64,000 bases of DNA. Origin: Cryobacterium sp. Y11. GTDB taxonomy: Bacteria > Actinomycetota > Actinomycetes > Actinomycetales > Microbacteriaceae. The DNA is taken from positions 1-64,000 of the forward strand of contig NZ_PJJO01000049.1 in assembly GCF_002929535.1 (NCBI RefSeq). Direction: 5' to 3'. Made by a program: the position numbers and the translations under genes. Below the pieces are notes generated by a model. That model did not search any database, had not been told where the DNA came from, and was given only the letters and a program-made list of their open reading frames with translations. This document shows positions 44,059 to 52,464 of the stretch, piece by piece. The stretch's first letter is position 1. The number at the start of each line of letters is the position of its first letter.

Positions 44059-45308
44059 AGTGGGATCCCCCTGGACGGTGTTGGTGACGGTTGTCGACTG
44101 AGGGTGTCTGGAAGGCTCCAGGTTGACGCGCCGGCGCGTCTGCTGCTCTGCTGGTGCGTACTGTGGCCCACGGACACTCTGCGGGCGAGGCCTTCGTAGC
44201 TCCCCGTGACGCTGTCCCAGTTATAGAGCTTCGCTGCGCGTGCCTGAAGTGCCAGGCCGACCTCGGCGACCATGGCGGGGTTCACCTCCGAGTCCTCGAT
44301 CAGGGCTGCGACCGAGTCAGCGTGGTTGAAATAGGAGCCGTGAGAGCCGAGCACCTCCCGGTTGAAAATGACGTCCCAGGCGATCACCTTGGTGCCGGCG
44401 CCCATCGCTCGCAGCAGTGACGGGTTCGTGCCACCAACGGAGTGCCCGTGTAGGTACGTGCTCGCATGCGTGTACAGCTGGTCGAGCTGGTCCTGATCCC
44501 AGACGCTTCCGAGCAGGCGAATGCGGGAATCCGACGCTGCCAAGTCGGCAATGCGGTTGGTGTGGTCAAGCGCGTAGGGAGCAGAGCCAACCACAACGAG
44601 CGGAAGACGAGCTCCGCTCGCACGATACCCTTCGACGATCACGTCTACGTGGTTTTCCGGCTCAAACCGAGCGACGACGAGGTGGTAACCGCCGGGACGG
44701 AGTCCAAGCTCGGCGAGCCGATCTGTGGGGGTATCCCGCAGAATTTTGGTGCCGTAGGAGATGAGTTCGGTGGGTACCCCGAACTCGTCCTGGTAGTAGT
44801 TCACAATTCCTTGCGCATCGGCGATGAGGGCATCCGCTTCACGAACGGCTACCTCCTCAGCCCAGCGATAGTAGCGGCGGCCGGCTCCGCCCCATTTGTC
44901 GCGTTTCCATTCGAGCCCGTCAACGTGCACAACGCTGGGGATGCCGCGTAATCGCAGCAGCGGAACAAAGGGAGAATTGGCGGCATTGAAGACGAACGCG
45001 ACGTCGGGACGGCCATGGGTGATCGCGTGCAGCACCGACAGCAGGGTGTGGCTGAGGGTTTCGAGAGTTTTATGCCGTAGCGCTGGCAGCTCGACCAGCC
45101 TCATACCGAGATACTCTTTTGGCGCCGGTTGGGCGGCGCGACGGCAGTACACGGTGACGTCGTGGCCGCGGTCGACCAGGCGGCGCCCGATTTCTTCGAC
45201 GGCCGTTTCGAATCCGCCGTATGCCGCGGGTACTCCTCTGGTGCCGATCATTGCTATGGTCAGGCGCTTGTGGCTGGGCGGCGCAGTCTGTTCGGTCCCT
45301 GCGGTCAT
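44055..45308 (-). CDS. glycosyltransferase with DUF1972 N-terminus (GT4)
   Basis: A 417-residue GT-B enzyme. The N-terminal MIGTRGVPAAYGGFETAVEEIGRRL is the DUF1972 signature seen in rhamnosyl/galactosyltransferases that act second in surface-polysaccharide assembly. The C-terminal half contains YHLVVARFEPENHVDVIVEGY and YLHGHSVGGTNPSLLRAMG. A ~40-residue Ser/Pro-rich tail ends it. It starts 2 bp after the stop of the polyprenyl-phosphate sugar transferase, so the two likely make the first two steps together. Confidence 0.92.
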   Translation of the reverse strand: MTAGTEQTAPPSHKRLTIAMIGTRGVPAAYGGFETAVEEIGRRLVDRGHDVTVYCRRAAQPAPKEYLGMRLVELPALRHKTLETLSHTLLSVLHAITHGRPDVAFVFNAANSPFVPLLRLRGIPSVVHVDGLEWKRDKWGGAGRRYYRWAEEVAVREADALIADAQGIVNYYQDEFGVPTELISYGTKILRDTPTDRLAELGLRPGGYHLVVARFEPENHVDVIVEGYRASGARLPLVVVGSAPYALDHTNRIADLAASDSRIRLLGSVWDQDQLDQLYTHASTYLHGHSVGGTNPSLLRAMGAGTKVIAWDVIFNREVLGSHGSYFNHADSVAALIEDSEVNPAMVAEVGLALQARAAKLYNWDSVTGSYEGLARRVSVGHSTHQQSSRRAGASTWSLPDTLSRQPSPTPSRGIPL

Positions 45309-45309
45309 G

Positions 45310-46857
45310 TCAATATGCCCCTACTGGTTGAATGACGGTCTTGAAGGTGCGCCAAATGATCATGAGGTCGCCCGTCAACGACCAGTTCTCGACGTAGTAC
45401 AGGTCGAGCCGAACGCTGTCTTCCCAGCTGAGGTTGGAACGCCCGCTGACCTGCCACATGCCGGTGAGACCGGGCTTGATGTACAGGCGGCGGTACACGT
45501 GCGTCTCGTAGCCCTGCACCTCTTCGGGAAGAGGAGGGCGAGGGCCAACCAGGCTCATGTCGCCAACGAAGATGTTCCACAACTGGGGCAGCTCGTCGAG
45601 CGAGTACTTGCGTAGCACGCGACCGATTTTGGTGATGCGCGGGTCGTTGCGGATCTTGAACAGCACGCCGGAAGCCTCGTTCTGATCGAGGAGGCCGGCC
45701 AGATCGTCTTCGGCGGTCTGCACCATGGAGCGGAACTTGATCATGCGAAAGGTTTGGCCGTTGCGGCCGCAGCGTTCCTGGCGAAACAGTACCGGTCCGG
45801 CGCTGTCGAGCTTGATCAGCGCGGCGATGACACCCAGCAGGGGGAGCAACGCCACAATCGCGAATCCGGTCGTGACGATATCGAGGGTGCGTTTGAGGGC
45901 GTGTCGGCCGCCCTCGAAACGCGGGATTTCGACGTGAATCAGTGGGAGGCCATCAACCGGACGAAAGTGGATGCGGGGACCGGCGACATCCGTCAGCCGG
46001 CTCGATAAAACAAGTTCCGCCGACGTGCCCTCGAGGTCCCAGCCGAGGTTGCGAATGTAGGAGCTCCCGCCGCTGGGCTGCCCGGCAACAATGACGGTGT
46101 CGACGCCCATGGCTGCAGCTGCGGCGGCGACGTGCTCGAGGTCGGATACGATCGGAATCATTCGGTCGCCAGCAGCTATGTCGGCGCTATCGCTGTCTTC
46201 GAGCGCTGCCCCGACGATGTAGTACGCCGCGCCGGACTTGGTGTCGATTTGACTGACGACATACTCAACGTCTTCACGATTTCCCACGACGATGACGCGG
46301 GCCAGGTAATGACCAAACCTGCGCTGGTGCAGCAGCCATTTGCGCCACAACCACCGTTCCAACACGAGAGCGACGATGCCCAGCGGTAGCGCGAGAATGA
46401 AAAAGAGGCGGGCGATGTCGACCTGCAAGATGAGAAAGGCGATGGCGAGCATGCCGAAGGTGACAGCGCTCGCATTGACGACCTGTTTGTACTCGTGGGC
46501 TCCCACGCCGACGACGCGCGAGTCGCGGGTGTGAAACAGCTCGAGGGCGACCAGCCAGGTCGCGATGATCAGCAGGGATACGAGCCAATAATTGGCGCTG
46601 AACGATCCGGGCACAGCCGGAATGCCGCGCACGCCGAATCGAAATACCAGTGCAACACCAACGGCCAGGAATATGACGGCCACATCGGTCAGTCTGAGCT
46701 TGGTGCGGTAGCGCCGCGCCCAGATGAGCCCGGACGACGGAGTGTCGATCGCCATGTCGCCGGGGGCCGGCGTAGCGGATTCGACCAGGTGGAGTTTTGG
46801 TGCGCGCGGAAGGGGCGTGCGTGCCGGTATCGGTACGGGGGAGTCGGGTTCACTCAT
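45310..46857 (-). CDS. polyprenyl-phosphate sugar-1-phosphate transferase (WbaP/WcaJ type)
   Basis: A 515-residue initiating enzyme. After a ~55-residue polar N-terminus come four to five transmembrane helices (about 58-170), a soluble Rossmann-like region (VIVVGNREDVEYVVSQ), a further membrane helix (KRTLDIVTTGFAIVALLPLLG) and the catalytic domain. That domain has FRQERCGRNGQTFRMIKFRSM, LRKYSLDELPQLWNIFVGDMSLVGPRP and GLTGMWQVSGRS, all hallmarks of polyprenol phosphate:hexose-1-P transferases. It begins the repeat unit on undecaprenyl phosphate. First gene of a leftward operon whose promoter has the C-run/G-run element. Confidence 0.95.
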   Translation of the reverse strand: MSEPDSPVPIPARTPLPRAPKLHLVESATPAPGDMAIDTPSSGLIWARRYRTKLRLTDVAVIFLAVGVALVFRFGVRGIPAVPGSFSANYWLVSLLIIATWLVALELFHTRDSRVVGVGAHEYKQVVNASAVTFGMLAIAFLILQVDIARLFFILALPLGIVALVLERWLWRKWLLHQRRFGHYLARVIVVGNREDVEYVVSQIDTKSGAAYYIVGAALEDSDSADIAAGDRMIPIVSDLEHVAAAAAAMGVDTVIVAGQPSGGSSYIRNLGWDLEGTSAELVLSSRLTDVAGPRIHFRPVDGLPLIHVEIPRFEGGRHALKRTLDIVTTGFAIVALLPLLGVIAALIKLDSAGPVLFRQERCGRNGQTFRMIKFRSMVQTAEDDLAGLLDQNEASGVLFKIRNDPRITKIGRVLRKYSLDELPQLWNIFVGDMSLVGPRPPLPEEVQGYETHVYRRLYIKPGLTGMWQVSGRSNLSWEDSVRLDLYYVENWSLTGDLMIIWRTFKTVIQPVGAY

Positions 46858-47314
46858 GGGAGTCCGTCACAGGAGACCTGGTCATGGCCGTGAACGGCGC
46901 GGTCAAAGCTGGCGTGGGGAAGCCGAATCGGGCGCTGAGTCGGCGGTGAGCTGTGTGTGTCACGTGTGCATTCCCTGCAGTCGGGTTTAAGGGAACAGGT
47001 GGTCTAAGCGACAAGATGACGCTGCTGGCACTTGTCACTCGGTAGAGCGCGGACGTGAAGCTGATTCTTTCTCAGCAACTTACTGGCAGAGACTACCCCG
47101 TTTCAAGTCGGCGTCGCTGTAACCTCAACTGGGGGGCAAAATCTCCCCCTGGGGGAAGTAGTCCCGCGCACGCCGTGTTTGTATCGCCATGAAGGGTACT
47201 GGCGGCACCTGGCGTGCGGGATTAGGGGTCTGATCCGGTATTCCCGGTAGGGGAGCGCCGCTCGGCGCGGGCCGTAGGCTGAACGGAGCCCACTGATGTG
47301 CGGAAAGAGTGCCC
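46858..47314. other. divergent intergenic region between the polysaccharide operon and the dipeptidase gene
   Basis: About 450 bp without a supported gene. It holds the fourth C-run/G-run palindrome at 47145-47155. The long leader of the minus-strand operon (~250 bp) shows no riboswitch class that I recognise. Confidence 0.6.
47116..47155 (-). promoter_or_regulatory. C-run/G-run palindrome promoter of the sugar-transferase operon
   Basis: Read on the minus strand: CCCCC (47155-47151), A, GGGGG (47149-47145), then AGATTT and, 17 bp on, TACAGC (47121-47116). On the plus strand the same palindrome is followed by AAGTAG, 17 bp and TTGTAT (47179-47184), so it could serve both directions. Confidence 0.5.
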
Positions 47315-48364
47315 ATGATCGAAAACATTCCGAAATTTGCCGTCGTTGACGGACACAACGATCTCGCCTGGGCCTGTCGGGAACACCGCGACTATTCCGT
47401 CGCCGGGCTCGACTCCGAGCACGATTCCGGGCGCAGCACGCTGCAAACGGATGTCCCGAAGCTACGCCGAGGCGGCGTGCAGGGCCAGTTCTGGTCTGTG
47501 TGGGTGCACACCGACCTCGACGGCACCGATTCGGTACAGGCCACGCTCGAGCAAATCGACTTCATTTACCGCATGATCGCGGCGTACCCCGATGATTTCG
47601 AGCTTGCCGTCACCGCCGACGACGTCGAGCGAGTGCAGCACAGCGGTCGCATCGCCTCGCTGCTCGGGGTCGAGGGCGGCAACCAGATAAACAATTCATT
47701 GGCCGTGCTGCGCCAATATGCCCGACTGGGCGTGCGTTACCTGACACTGACCTGGAACTCGTCAACCGAGTGGGCCGACGCGGCGGTCGGCGACGTGACC
47801 CACAACGGCATAAACGAGCGAGGCCGGGCCGTCATTGCCGAAATGAATCGCATCGGCATGATGATCGACCTCTCACACGTCTCGGCCGCGACCATGCAGG
47901 ACGCCCTCGATACCACGGTGTTGCCCCTCATCTTCAGCCACTCCTCGTGTTTTGCGCTCAATCCGCACCCGCGCAACGTACCGGATGCCATTCTCACCCA
48001 GCTGGCAGTCAACGGCGGCGTGCAAATGATCACCTTCGTACCGGCGTTCATCTCCGCCGACTATCGACGATGGGAAGACGGAGGCTCGGTGGGAGACAAA
48101 CCGCTCGTAACGGTTGCGCACGTCGCCGACCACGTCGAGCACGCCCGCAGCGTGGCCGGCGTTGATCACATCGGACTCGGCGGCGACTTCGACGGGTGCC
48201 CCGACATGCCGGTCGGGCTGGCCGACGTGTCGGAATACCCGAACCTCTTCTGTGAACTATCCCGGCGGGGCTGGAGTGACGCCGACCTCGCAAAGCTTGG
48301 CTACCAGAACGTACTGCGCGTGCTGCGTGCCAACGACCCCGCCTACCGCGCGTTCGTCGGGTAG
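47315..48364 (+). CDS. membrane dipeptidase (peptidase family M19)
   Basis: A 349-residue amidohydrolase-fold zinc peptidase (renal dipeptidase family). VVDGHNDLAW (HxD) opens the metal site, GVEGGNQI provides the bridging glutamate, IDLSHVS and LIFSHSS supply later histidines, and GLGGDFDGCPDMP is the family signature. The ATG at 47315 follows GGAAAGA; a GTG two codons earlier is less likely. It cleaves L,D- or D-containing dipeptides. No signal peptide is seen, so it should be cytoplasmic. Confidence 0.93.
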   Translation: MIENIPKFAVVDGHNDLAWACREHRDYSVAGLDSEHDSGRSTLQTDVPKLRRGGVQGQFWSVWVHTDLDGTDSVQATLEQIDFIYRMIAAYPDDFELAVTADDVERVQHSGRIASLLGVEGGNQINNSLAVLRQYARLGVRYLTLTWNSSTEWADAAVGDVTHNGINERGRAVIAEMNRIGMMIDLSHVSAATMQDALDTTVLPLIFSHSSCFALNPHPRNVPDAILTQLAVNGGVQMITFVPAFISADYRRWEDGGSVGDKPLVTVAHVADHVEHARSVAGVDHIGLGGDFDGCPDMPVGLADVSEYPNLFCELSRRGWSDADLAKLGYQNVLRVLRANDPAYRAFVG

Positions 48365-48373
48365 CCGGCGACC

Positions 48374-48405
48374 CGCAGAACGGATGCCGCGGCATCCGTT
48401 CTGCG
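48374..48405 (+). terminator. terminator hairpin after the dipeptidase gene
   Basis: A perfect 15-bp stem (48374-48388 with 48391-48405) around a GC centre, 9 bp after the stop. The arms contain the GGATGCC/GGCATCC word that is common in this genome. Confidence 0.8.
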
Positions 48406-48477
48406 CTGCGCGCCGGTTCTGCACAGGCGTTGCCCAGTCGGTCTGTTTATGGTCAGGGGAGGTCGTGGAGTGCGACC

Positions 48478-48518
48478 CCGGACGATGGCTCAGTACCCGG
48501 AACACGACAAGACTGACC
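48478..48518 (+). promoter_or_regulatory. guanidine-III riboswitch (ykkC-III) upstream of gdx
   Basis: The 41-nt aptamer fits the guanidine-III class closely. CCGGACGA (48478-48485) opens it and P1 forms between CCGG 48478-48481 and CCGG 48497-48500, within the class-typical GTACCCGG. The P2 pseudoknot pairs GGCTCAG (48487-48493, one bulge) with CTGACC (48513-48518). The linker keeps GACAAGA. The ribosome site GAGGAG starts at the next base (48519-48524), and the exporter ATG is 9 nt further. In this class guanidinium stabilises the pseudoknot and turns expression on. The gene it controls, a Gdx exporter, is the classic partner. Confidence 0.9.
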
Positions 48519-48532
48519 GAGGAGTGTTAGTC

Positions 48533-48856
48533 ATGTCGTGGATCGTACTTATTGCGTCCGGAGTACTGGAAGCGGTCTGGGCGACGGCGCTCGGTAAATC
48601 CGAGGGCTTTTCCAAATTGTGGCCCACCGTGATTTTTGGTGGAGCGCTCGCGCTCAGCATGGCTGGCCTGGCCTGGGCGATGCGGGAGATCCCGATTGGA
48701 ACGGCCTACGCCGTCTGGGTGGGGATCGGCGCGGCCCTGACGGTGGCCTGGGCCATGATCAGCGGGGATGCCAGCGTGTCCTGGCTGAAGATCGCCCTGC
48801 TGGTCGGTCTGATCGGCTGCATCGTCGGCCTCAAGCTCGTCGATACCCCGCACTGA
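48533..48856 (+). CDS. gdx: guanidinium exporter Gdx (SMR family, SugE type)
   Basis: A 107-residue small multidrug resistance protein with four transmembrane helices. The central E13 in ASGVLEAVWATALGKSEGFSKLWPT is the proton/substrate carboxylate, and the WAMREIPIGTAYAVWVGIGA segment is typical of the Gdx/SugE branch rather than EmrE. It exports guanidinium in exchange for protons, as an antiparallel dimer in the membrane. The ATG at 48533 has GAGGAG upstream. The guanidine-III riboswitch directly before it supports the assignment. Confidence 0.95.
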   Translation: MSWIVLIASGVLEAVWATALGKSEGFSKLWPTVIFGGALALSMAGLAWAMREIPIGTAYAVWVGIGAALTVAWAMISGDASVSWLKIALLVGLIGCIVGLKLVDTPH

Positions 48857-48895
48857 CCTGCAGGCAGGTTCCCCGGGTGTGTGCACGAGAACGTG

Positions 48896-50782
48896 CTAGC
48901 CGAGGAGCTCGTCAACGTAACACCAGCGCCAGGATTCCCGTGGCTCGGCGCTGCACATGGTGGCGTGGGCGGACTGTTGGAAATGCTTCGTTGCGTGCTT
49001 TCCCGTTGACGAATCGCAGCACCCCACGTTTCCGCAGGTCAAACACATTCGAAGGTGCACAGGCGCTGTGCCCTCGCGCACGCAGTCGCTGCATTGCGGA
49101 TCCGGCGGCACTGGATGCTCACCGGCTGCCTGTAAGTGCTCGCAGCCGCCCACGCCCCGGGGGACTCCTCCGGTGTCTGGACGGGTTTCGGTGCGCGAGT
49201 CGCGGTCAGCATCCTCTGGCGCGGAGTCCAACATCGATTCCTCAACGTCGAGCATGTCCAGAACTTCACTGATCACTTCGTGGGCGTATGCGCCGGTGCG
49301 GCGCAGTTTCAAAATTCTGTCACGCTCCGCATCGAGCATATTCAGCCGTAGCTGTACATAACGCTTGCTGGGAGTGCGGTCCGCAAGCTCCGATCGTCCG
49401 AGGCGTTCCCAGGCTGCTCGGTTGCGTTCTTGTGTGCGGCGTTCGAGCATGGCCAGCACCTCCGGCGAATCGTCGGGGCGGGCATGCTGGCGCAGATTTT
49501 CGATCCCGGCGGCGGTGGCCTGATCCATTAGGGCGGCCTGACTGAGCGCATCCGCGTGCGTATCTGGGCCGTGCACGCCGAGGATGCGTACCAGCGATGG
49601 CAGGGTGAGGCCCTGCACAACCAGCGTTCCGGCCACCACCACCAGGGCTGCGAGAACGAGGACGGGGCGGTGTGCGACGTCTGCAGGCAGGGCGAAAACG
49701 GCAGCCAGTGTGACCACGCCGCGCATACCGGCCCAGGACACGATGGTGGGCAACTGCCAGGGCGGTGCGGGGTCAACTCTGCGTATTCGGGGTATCAGCC
49801 GAGGCAGATAAATTGCGGGGAACACCCAGACCGGCCGCAATACGAGAACCGCGACGAGTATGACAGCACAGGTACCCCAGATTCGCGCGGCGCCGAGTGA
49901 ATCGCCCGAGGTCGCCTCAATGATTGAGCGCACCTGCAACCCGATCAGCAGAAAGACAGAGTTCTCGAGCAGAAACTGCACAGTGGCCCAGTTGCTGCGC
50001 TGGCTCAATCGCGAGGCGCCGCCGGGCATGGCGGGCGTCTTGGTGCCGATTACGAGGCCGGCCACGACAACAGCCAACACGCCAGATGCGTGGATCGCCT
50101 CCGCTGGAATATAGGCCACGAATGGAGCAGCTAAGGACATGGACGTGTTTATGGCCACATTGCGCACTCGTCGTCGAATCTGCAGTAGAAGCCATGCCGC
50201 GATCAGGCCGATCACGACACCGCCACTGGCCGCAAAAACGATGTCAGACGCCACTTGCCAGACGGTGACGCTGCCCCCGATGGCAACGATCGCCGTGCGA
50301 AGAAGTACCAGCGCAACCGCATCGTTGACCAGCGACTCACCCTCCAGAAGGCCAACGACCCGGCGTGGCAGCCCCACTCGGCGGGCGATCGTGGTTGCCG
50401 CTACCGCGTCGGGTGGAGCTACCACCGCGCCCAGGGCGAACGCCGCCGCCAGAGGAATCTCCGGGATCAGCCACCAGACGATGAGGCCGATGGCCACGGT
50501 GCCGAAAATGACGTAGCCGACTGACATCAGGCTGATCGAACGCAGGTTCGTGCGGAACTCGACCAGGGAGGTGCGGATGGCGGCTGCGTAGAGCAGTGGC
50601 GGCAGGATTCCCACCAACACCAGTTCCGGATCCAGCTCTACCGGTGCAATGAACGGCAGGTATGAGCCGATGACTCCGATGACCACCAGGAGTAGCGGAA
50701 GGGACAGGTTCAGACGTCTAGCGAGTGCACTGGCGGCGCAGACGACGGCGACGAGAGTGAGCAGACCGAGTGAGACATCCAT
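48896..50782 (-). CDS. CPA1 Na+/H+ antiporter with a C-terminal UBP-type zinc finger
   Basis: A 628-residue protein. Residues ~1-400 contain about 12 transmembrane helices of the NhaP/CPA1 group, with GALAPPDAVA-like ALGAVVAPPDAVAATTIARRVGLPRR and the ion-site motif EGESLVNDAVALVL near residue 148. A cytoplasmic helical region (about 420-530) follows. The last ~80 residues form a ZnF-UBP domain: CxDC near 566, CLTCGNVGCCDSSTGKHATKH and a further H/C. In eukaryotes this fold binds the free ubiquitin C-terminus; here it must do something else. It should move Na+ or K+ against H+. Confidence 0.93.
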   Translation of the reverse strand: MDVSLGLLTLVAVVCAASALARRLNLSLPLLLVVIGVIGSYLPFIAPVELDPELVLVGILPPLLYAAAIRTSLVEFRTNLRSISLMSVGYVIFGTVAIGLIVWWLIPEIPLAAAFALGAVVAPPDAVAATTIARRVGLPRRVVGLLEGESLVNDAVALVLLRTAIVAIGGSVTVWQVASDIVFAASGGVVIGLIAAWLLLQIRRRVRNVAINTSMSLAAPFVAYIPAEAIHASGVLAVVVAGLVIGTKTPAMPGGASRLSQRSNWATVQFLLENSVFLLIGLQVRSIIEATSGDSLGAARIWGTCAVILVAVLVLRPVWVFPAIYLPRLIPRIRRVDPAPPWQLPTIVSWAGMRGVVTLAAVFALPADVAHRPVLVLAALVVVAGTLVVQGLTLPSLVRILGVHGPDTHADALSQAALMDQATAAGIENLRQHARPDDSPEVLAMLERRTQERNRAAWERLGRSELADRTPSKRYVQLRLNMLDAERDRILKLRRTGAYAHEVISEVLDMLDVEESMLDSAPEDADRDSRTETRPDTGGVPRGVGGCEHLQAAGEHPVPPDPQCSDCVREGTAPVHLRMCLTCGNVGCCDSSTGKHATKHFQQSAHATMCSAEPRESWRWCYVDELLG

Positions 50783-50812
50783 TTTTTACCGCCACGAGTT
50801 GCTGGGGACTGA

Positions 50813-51742
50813 CTAAGGAAGGATATGTCCGGCAGCGGTGAAGAGCCGATACCACTCTTCCCTGGTGAGTGCGATATCAGATCCCGCGGCCGAATCGACC
50901 AGGTGCGAGATGCTGGTCGTTCCGAGCACGACCTGCATGTGGGCAGGATGACGTGTGATCCAGGCTACGGCAATGGCGGCAGGGGGAGCATCGTAGGTGC
51001 GCGCGAGGTCATCAATGACATCGTTCAACGCGGCGTAGTTTTCTCGATCGTTCAAGAAGATGCCGTCGAAGAAACCTTTCTGAAAGGGTGACCAGGCTTG
51101 AAGCGTGATGTTGTTGAGTCGGCAGTAGTCGAGGATGCCGTTGTCCCGATCGATGGACTGGTCCAGGCCCGCCATGTTGGCCGAGATTCCGGCGGCGATC
51201 AGCGGCGCATGCGTGATGCTCAATTGCACCTGGTTGACGATGAGCGGTTGGGCTACCGAACGTTTCAGCAGCTCAACCTGGCCCGGAGTGTGATTGGAGA
51301 CGCCGAAATTGAGCACTTTTCCTGCATCGTGAAGAATGTTGAAAGCCGCGGCCACCTCATCTGGTTCCACGAGGGCATCGGGGCGGTGCAGCAGCAGCGT
51401 ATCGAGATAATCGGTCTTCAATGCCGCGAGCGATTCGTCGACCGATCGCAGGATGTGCTTCTGAGAGAAGTCCCAGAAGCCCGATCGAATGCCGACCTTG
51501 GACTGGATGGCGACGCTGGCTCGTTCCTTCGCCGAAAACGTCACGGCGTCACCGAAGCGTCGCTCGCACTCGTGGGGCGTTTCACCATACACATCGGCGT
51601 GATCGAAGAAATTGATGCCGGCATCTCTGGCGGCTCCAACCAATGATCGAATCTCCTGGTCAGCCAGGGGAACGATGCGCATCAGCCCGAGGATGATGCT
51701 GGAGACGGGGAAGTGAGTATTCGGTAACGTCATTGCCTTCAT
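50813..51742 (-). CDS. aldo/keto reductase
   Basis: A 309-residue TIM-barrel oxidoreductase from the ATG at 51742 (an in-frame ATG three codons on is possible); the long frame upstream overlaps the HAD gene and is a shadow. The catalytic residues are seen as D in FFDHADVYG, K in QSKVGIRSG and H in LLLHRPDALV. It matches the YdhF/AKR11-like group (predicted NADPH-dependent oxidoreductases). Substrate unknown. It follows the HAD genes on the same strand with a 53-bp gap. Confidence 0.9.
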   Translation of the reverse strand: MKAMTLPNTHFPVSSIILGLMRIVPLADQEIRSLVGAARDAGINFFDHADVYGETPHECERRFGDAVTFSAKERASVAIQSKVGIRSGFWDFSQKHILRSVDESLAALKTDYLDTLLLHRPDALVEPDEVAAAFNILHDAGKVLNFGVSNHTPGQVELLKRSVAQPLIVNQVQLSITHAPLIAAGISANMAGLDQSIDRDNGILDYCRLNNITLQAWSPFQKGFFDGIFLNDRENYAALNDVIDDLARTYDAPPAAIAVAWITRHPAHMQVVLGTTSISHLVDSAAGSDIALTREEWYRLFTAAGHILP

Positions 51743-51795
51743 GTACCCATTCTGGATGCAGACAGGCGTAAACCGCGTTTCCTTCCTCTGATTTA

Positions 51796-52464
51796 TTAAA
51801 GCTGGAGGGCCAGATCGCCAAGGGCGGTGATCGTGTGATCCGGTGCTGCGAAGTAGCTCGGGTATGCCTCGCCGGTGCGGTTGAGCCAGGCGGTGCCCAG
51901 GCCCGCCTGGGCTGCCCCGTGGATGTCCCAAGGATGCACGGCCACGAGGAGCAGATCGGCCGGTTTCACTCCGCAGGCAGCCGCGGCGAAGTCGTAGGCG
52001 GCCCGTACCGGCTTCCATGCCGGGGCATCTTCGACGGTGAGTACGGCCTCGAATTCGCCCCGGAGCCCGGCCCTGGTCAGCAGGGACTCCGCTACCTGAT
52101 CCGATCCGTTGGACAGGGTAACGAGGCGCATCCCAGCGCTTTTCAGGGCATGGATTCCGCCAGCGATGTCCGGGTGCAGGCTCAACGATTCGAAGCCGTG
52201 CATGATGTGGGTCACGGCATCGTCGAGACTGCGCGTGACGGTGACGTCGCGGAGGGCTCCGCGCAGAATCTCCGCACCGATCGCCGAAAATTTTGCTGTT
52301 CCACCCGCGGCAGCCAGGGCGAACCCGTCCCGCAGCAGTGCGGCGAACCAGACCTGGGCCAGATATGCCGGGGCTCCGATCTCCACGAATCGGCCGCTCA
52401 GCGGGGACATGTCGGAGAGGGTCTCGTTGACGTCGAACACGATCACTGACGGTGTGCTGTTCAT
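51796..52464 (-). CDS. haloacid dehalogenase type II (HAD superfamily)
   Basis: A 222-residue HAD hydrolase from the ATG at 52464. The nucleophile is the first Asp of VIVFDVNETLSDM (D11); SNG (motif II) is in LVTLSNGSD, the lysine in AWKPVRAAYDFAA, and motif III in LLLVAVHPWDIHGAAQAG. It matches the (S)-2-haloacid dehalogenase class. Whether it acts on haloacids or another small substrate is unknown. Its start overlaps the stop of the small HAD gene by 4 nt, so the two are co-translated. Confidence 0.88.
   Translation of the reverse strand: MNSTPSVIVFDVNETLSDMSPLSGRFVEIGAPAYLAQVWFAALLRDGFALAAAGGTAKFSAIGAEILRGALRDVTVTRSLDDAVTHIMHGFESLSLHPDIAGGIHALKSAGMRLVTLSNGSDQVAESLLTRAGLRGEFEAVLTVEDAPAWKPVRAAYDFAAAACGVKPADLLLVAVHPWDIHGAAQAGLGTAWLNRTGEAYPSYFAAPDHTITALGDLALQL

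Noticed and set aside
19163..47155. A genomic island or recent transfer covering the polysaccharide region
   Set aside because: No integrase, transposase, attachment repeat or tRNA border is seen, and base use and the GGATGC word look like the rest of the window.
46858..47314. A c-di-GMP riboswitch in the long leader of the sugar-transferase operon
   Set aside because: No GEMM-type core or paired arms could be traced; the only clear structure is the C-run/G-run palindrome.
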